Positions 29,649 through 30,324 of a stretch of DNA of 30,324 bases are shown here, piece by piece. The stretch's first letter is position 1, and the number at the start of each line of letters is the position of its first letter. The DNA is from Bacillota bacterium (GTDB lineage Bacteria > Bacillota > Clostridia > Oscillospirales > Acutalibacteraceae). The stretch covers positions 1 through 30,324 of the forward strand of contig JAEWUH010000195.1 in NCBI GenBank assembly GCA_023397245.1, given 5' to 3'. The notes under the pieces were generated by a model. The model saw only the letters and a list, made by a program, of their open reading frames with translations, had not been told where the DNA came from and did no database searches. The translations under genes and the position numbers were made by a program.

Positions 29649-30324
29649 ATGAAATCTCGCAGCGGTATGGCTTCCAGTTCTGAAATCATAAGCTATTACA
29701 CCGGGTATGTAGTCTTATGTATTTCCACACTGATGCTCATTCCCATATTCACTGCTGTACTTTTTTCAGAGTGGGTTCCTCTGCTGGATTTTTTGATCAG
29801 TATAGCAGTTGCTGTAATTACCGGAACTGCCATGATCCTTTTGGGCCGGCGGGCAAAGGTACAGAAGGCAAATATTCAATGGAAGCACGGCTATCTCATT
29901 GCCGCACTTTCCTGGATCCTTTTAATGATCTTATGCGCCGTGCCGTACTTTCTAAGTGGCCATGTCGGTTCTTTCCTGGATGCCTGCTTTGATGTGATGA
30001 GCGGTTTTACCACTACAGGGCTGGTTTTAACACAGGATCTGGATCATCTTTCGGTCAGCCTGAACATGTGGCGCCATATGCTCACCTTTATTGGCGGCCA
30101 GGGAATGGTTGTCCTTGCTCTTACGATTATGGTGAGGAATACGGGGGGCACCTACCGGCTTTATGTGGGAGAGGCAAAAGATATCGAGCTTGTGCCGAAC
30201 GTGAAAGGTACAGCGCGTCTGATCTGGAAAATCAGCATGATTTATCTGATCTTAGGGACCGCCGTTCTTTGGATCGACGGCCTGGTGATCGGGCTTCAGC
30301 CCGTTTCCGCTTTTTTGCATGCAC
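29649..30324 (+). CDS. trkH: TrkH-type potassium channel/transporter subunit, N-terminal 225 residues (cut by window edge)
   Basis: The frame runs from ATG 29649, with GAGGTGA 4 bases upstream inside the preceding stop region, to the end of the window without a stop. Four hydrophobic segments are seen (about 13-35, 40-62, 77-98 and 125-160). The first pore loop carries D-V-M-S-G-F-T-T-T-G-L, the K+ selectivity filter type of TrkH/KtrB, followed by M-L-T-F-I-G-G-Q-G-M-V. TrkH imports K+ when gated by TrkA, whose genes lie just upstream. The rest of the gene, including filters two to four, is outside. Confidence 0.93.
   Translation, partial: MKSRSGMASSSEIISYYTGYVVLCISTLMLIPIFTAVLFSEWVPLLDFLISIAVAVITGTAMILLGRRAKVQKANIQWKHGYLIAALSWILLMILCAVPYFLSGHVGSFLDACFDVMSGFTTTGLVLTQDLDHLSVSLNMWRHMLTFIGGQGMVVLALTIMVRNTGGTYRLYVGEAKDIELVPNVKGTARLIWKISMIYLILGTAVLWIDGLVIGLQPVSAFLHA

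Overview
The window looks like a chromosomal piece of a low-to-mid GC Gram-positive anaerobe of the class Clostridia, probably near Ruminococcaceae/Oscillospiraceae. The evidence is a TPP riboswitch, a tryptophan T-box, strong GGAGG-type ribosome binding sites, TTG and GTG starts, a dockerin module, a FHA-FtsW/PBP pair, and no outer-membrane genes. The genus call is inference. There are no rRNA or tRNA genes and no CRISPR array.

Layout. (1) 1-302: the 3' end of an alpha/beta-hydrolase-like gene. (2) 360-5476: a thiamine salvage operon. A consensus promoter, TPP riboswitch and intrinsic terminator precede thiW, cytX, thiM, thiE, a HAD phosphatase and thiD, and a terminator closes it. No thiC, thiG, thiH or thiS is present, so the unit imports thiazole and HMP precursors and joins them. 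(3) 5485-11086, minus strand: a MacAB-like export operon (HlyD adaptor, FtsX/MacB permease, low-complexity lipoprotein, ATPase, Ig-like secreted protein). An orphan OmpR-type regulator with an unusual receiver is divergent at 11253. (4) 12047-15114, minus: a FHA-FtsW/RodA/SpoVE fusion and a class B PBP, overlapping by 4 nt. (5) 15553-17852: pyridoxamine kinase, a PNPOx-fold protein and a left-handed beta-helix transferase. (6) 17933-19338, minus: a dockerin protein and, upstream of it, an apparent independent small RNA gene with a perfect promoter and terminator. (7) 19703-21436, minus: trpB2 under a Trp-specific T-box. (8) 21566-22933: an RlmD/RumA-type 23S rRNA uridine methyltransferase.

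(9) 22985-25817 is visibly more AT-rich and holds decayed genes: a Tn7-like tnsA broken by a one-base deletion and joined to a tnsB tail, a GNAT fragment and a response-regulator tail. A flavodoxin and a P-loop kinase lie intact among them. (10) 25826-30324: a KdpD-like kinase without the usual N-terminal domain, a KdpE-like regulator, two TrkA proteins, a 34-residue single-helix peptide and trkH, which runs off the window. This looks like a potassium-uptake locus in which Kdp-type sensors sit beside Trk transport genes.

Three copies (two full, one half) of a ~155-bp intergenic element with terminal inverted repeats are scattered through the window (2446, 6991, 15195), plus one 117-bp element of another family at 5485. 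The strongest candidates for something undescribed are the small RNA near 19167-19303, the KdpF-like micropeptide between trkA and trkH, the HAD phosphatase inside the thiamine operon, and the Met/Gly-rich insert of the export permease.
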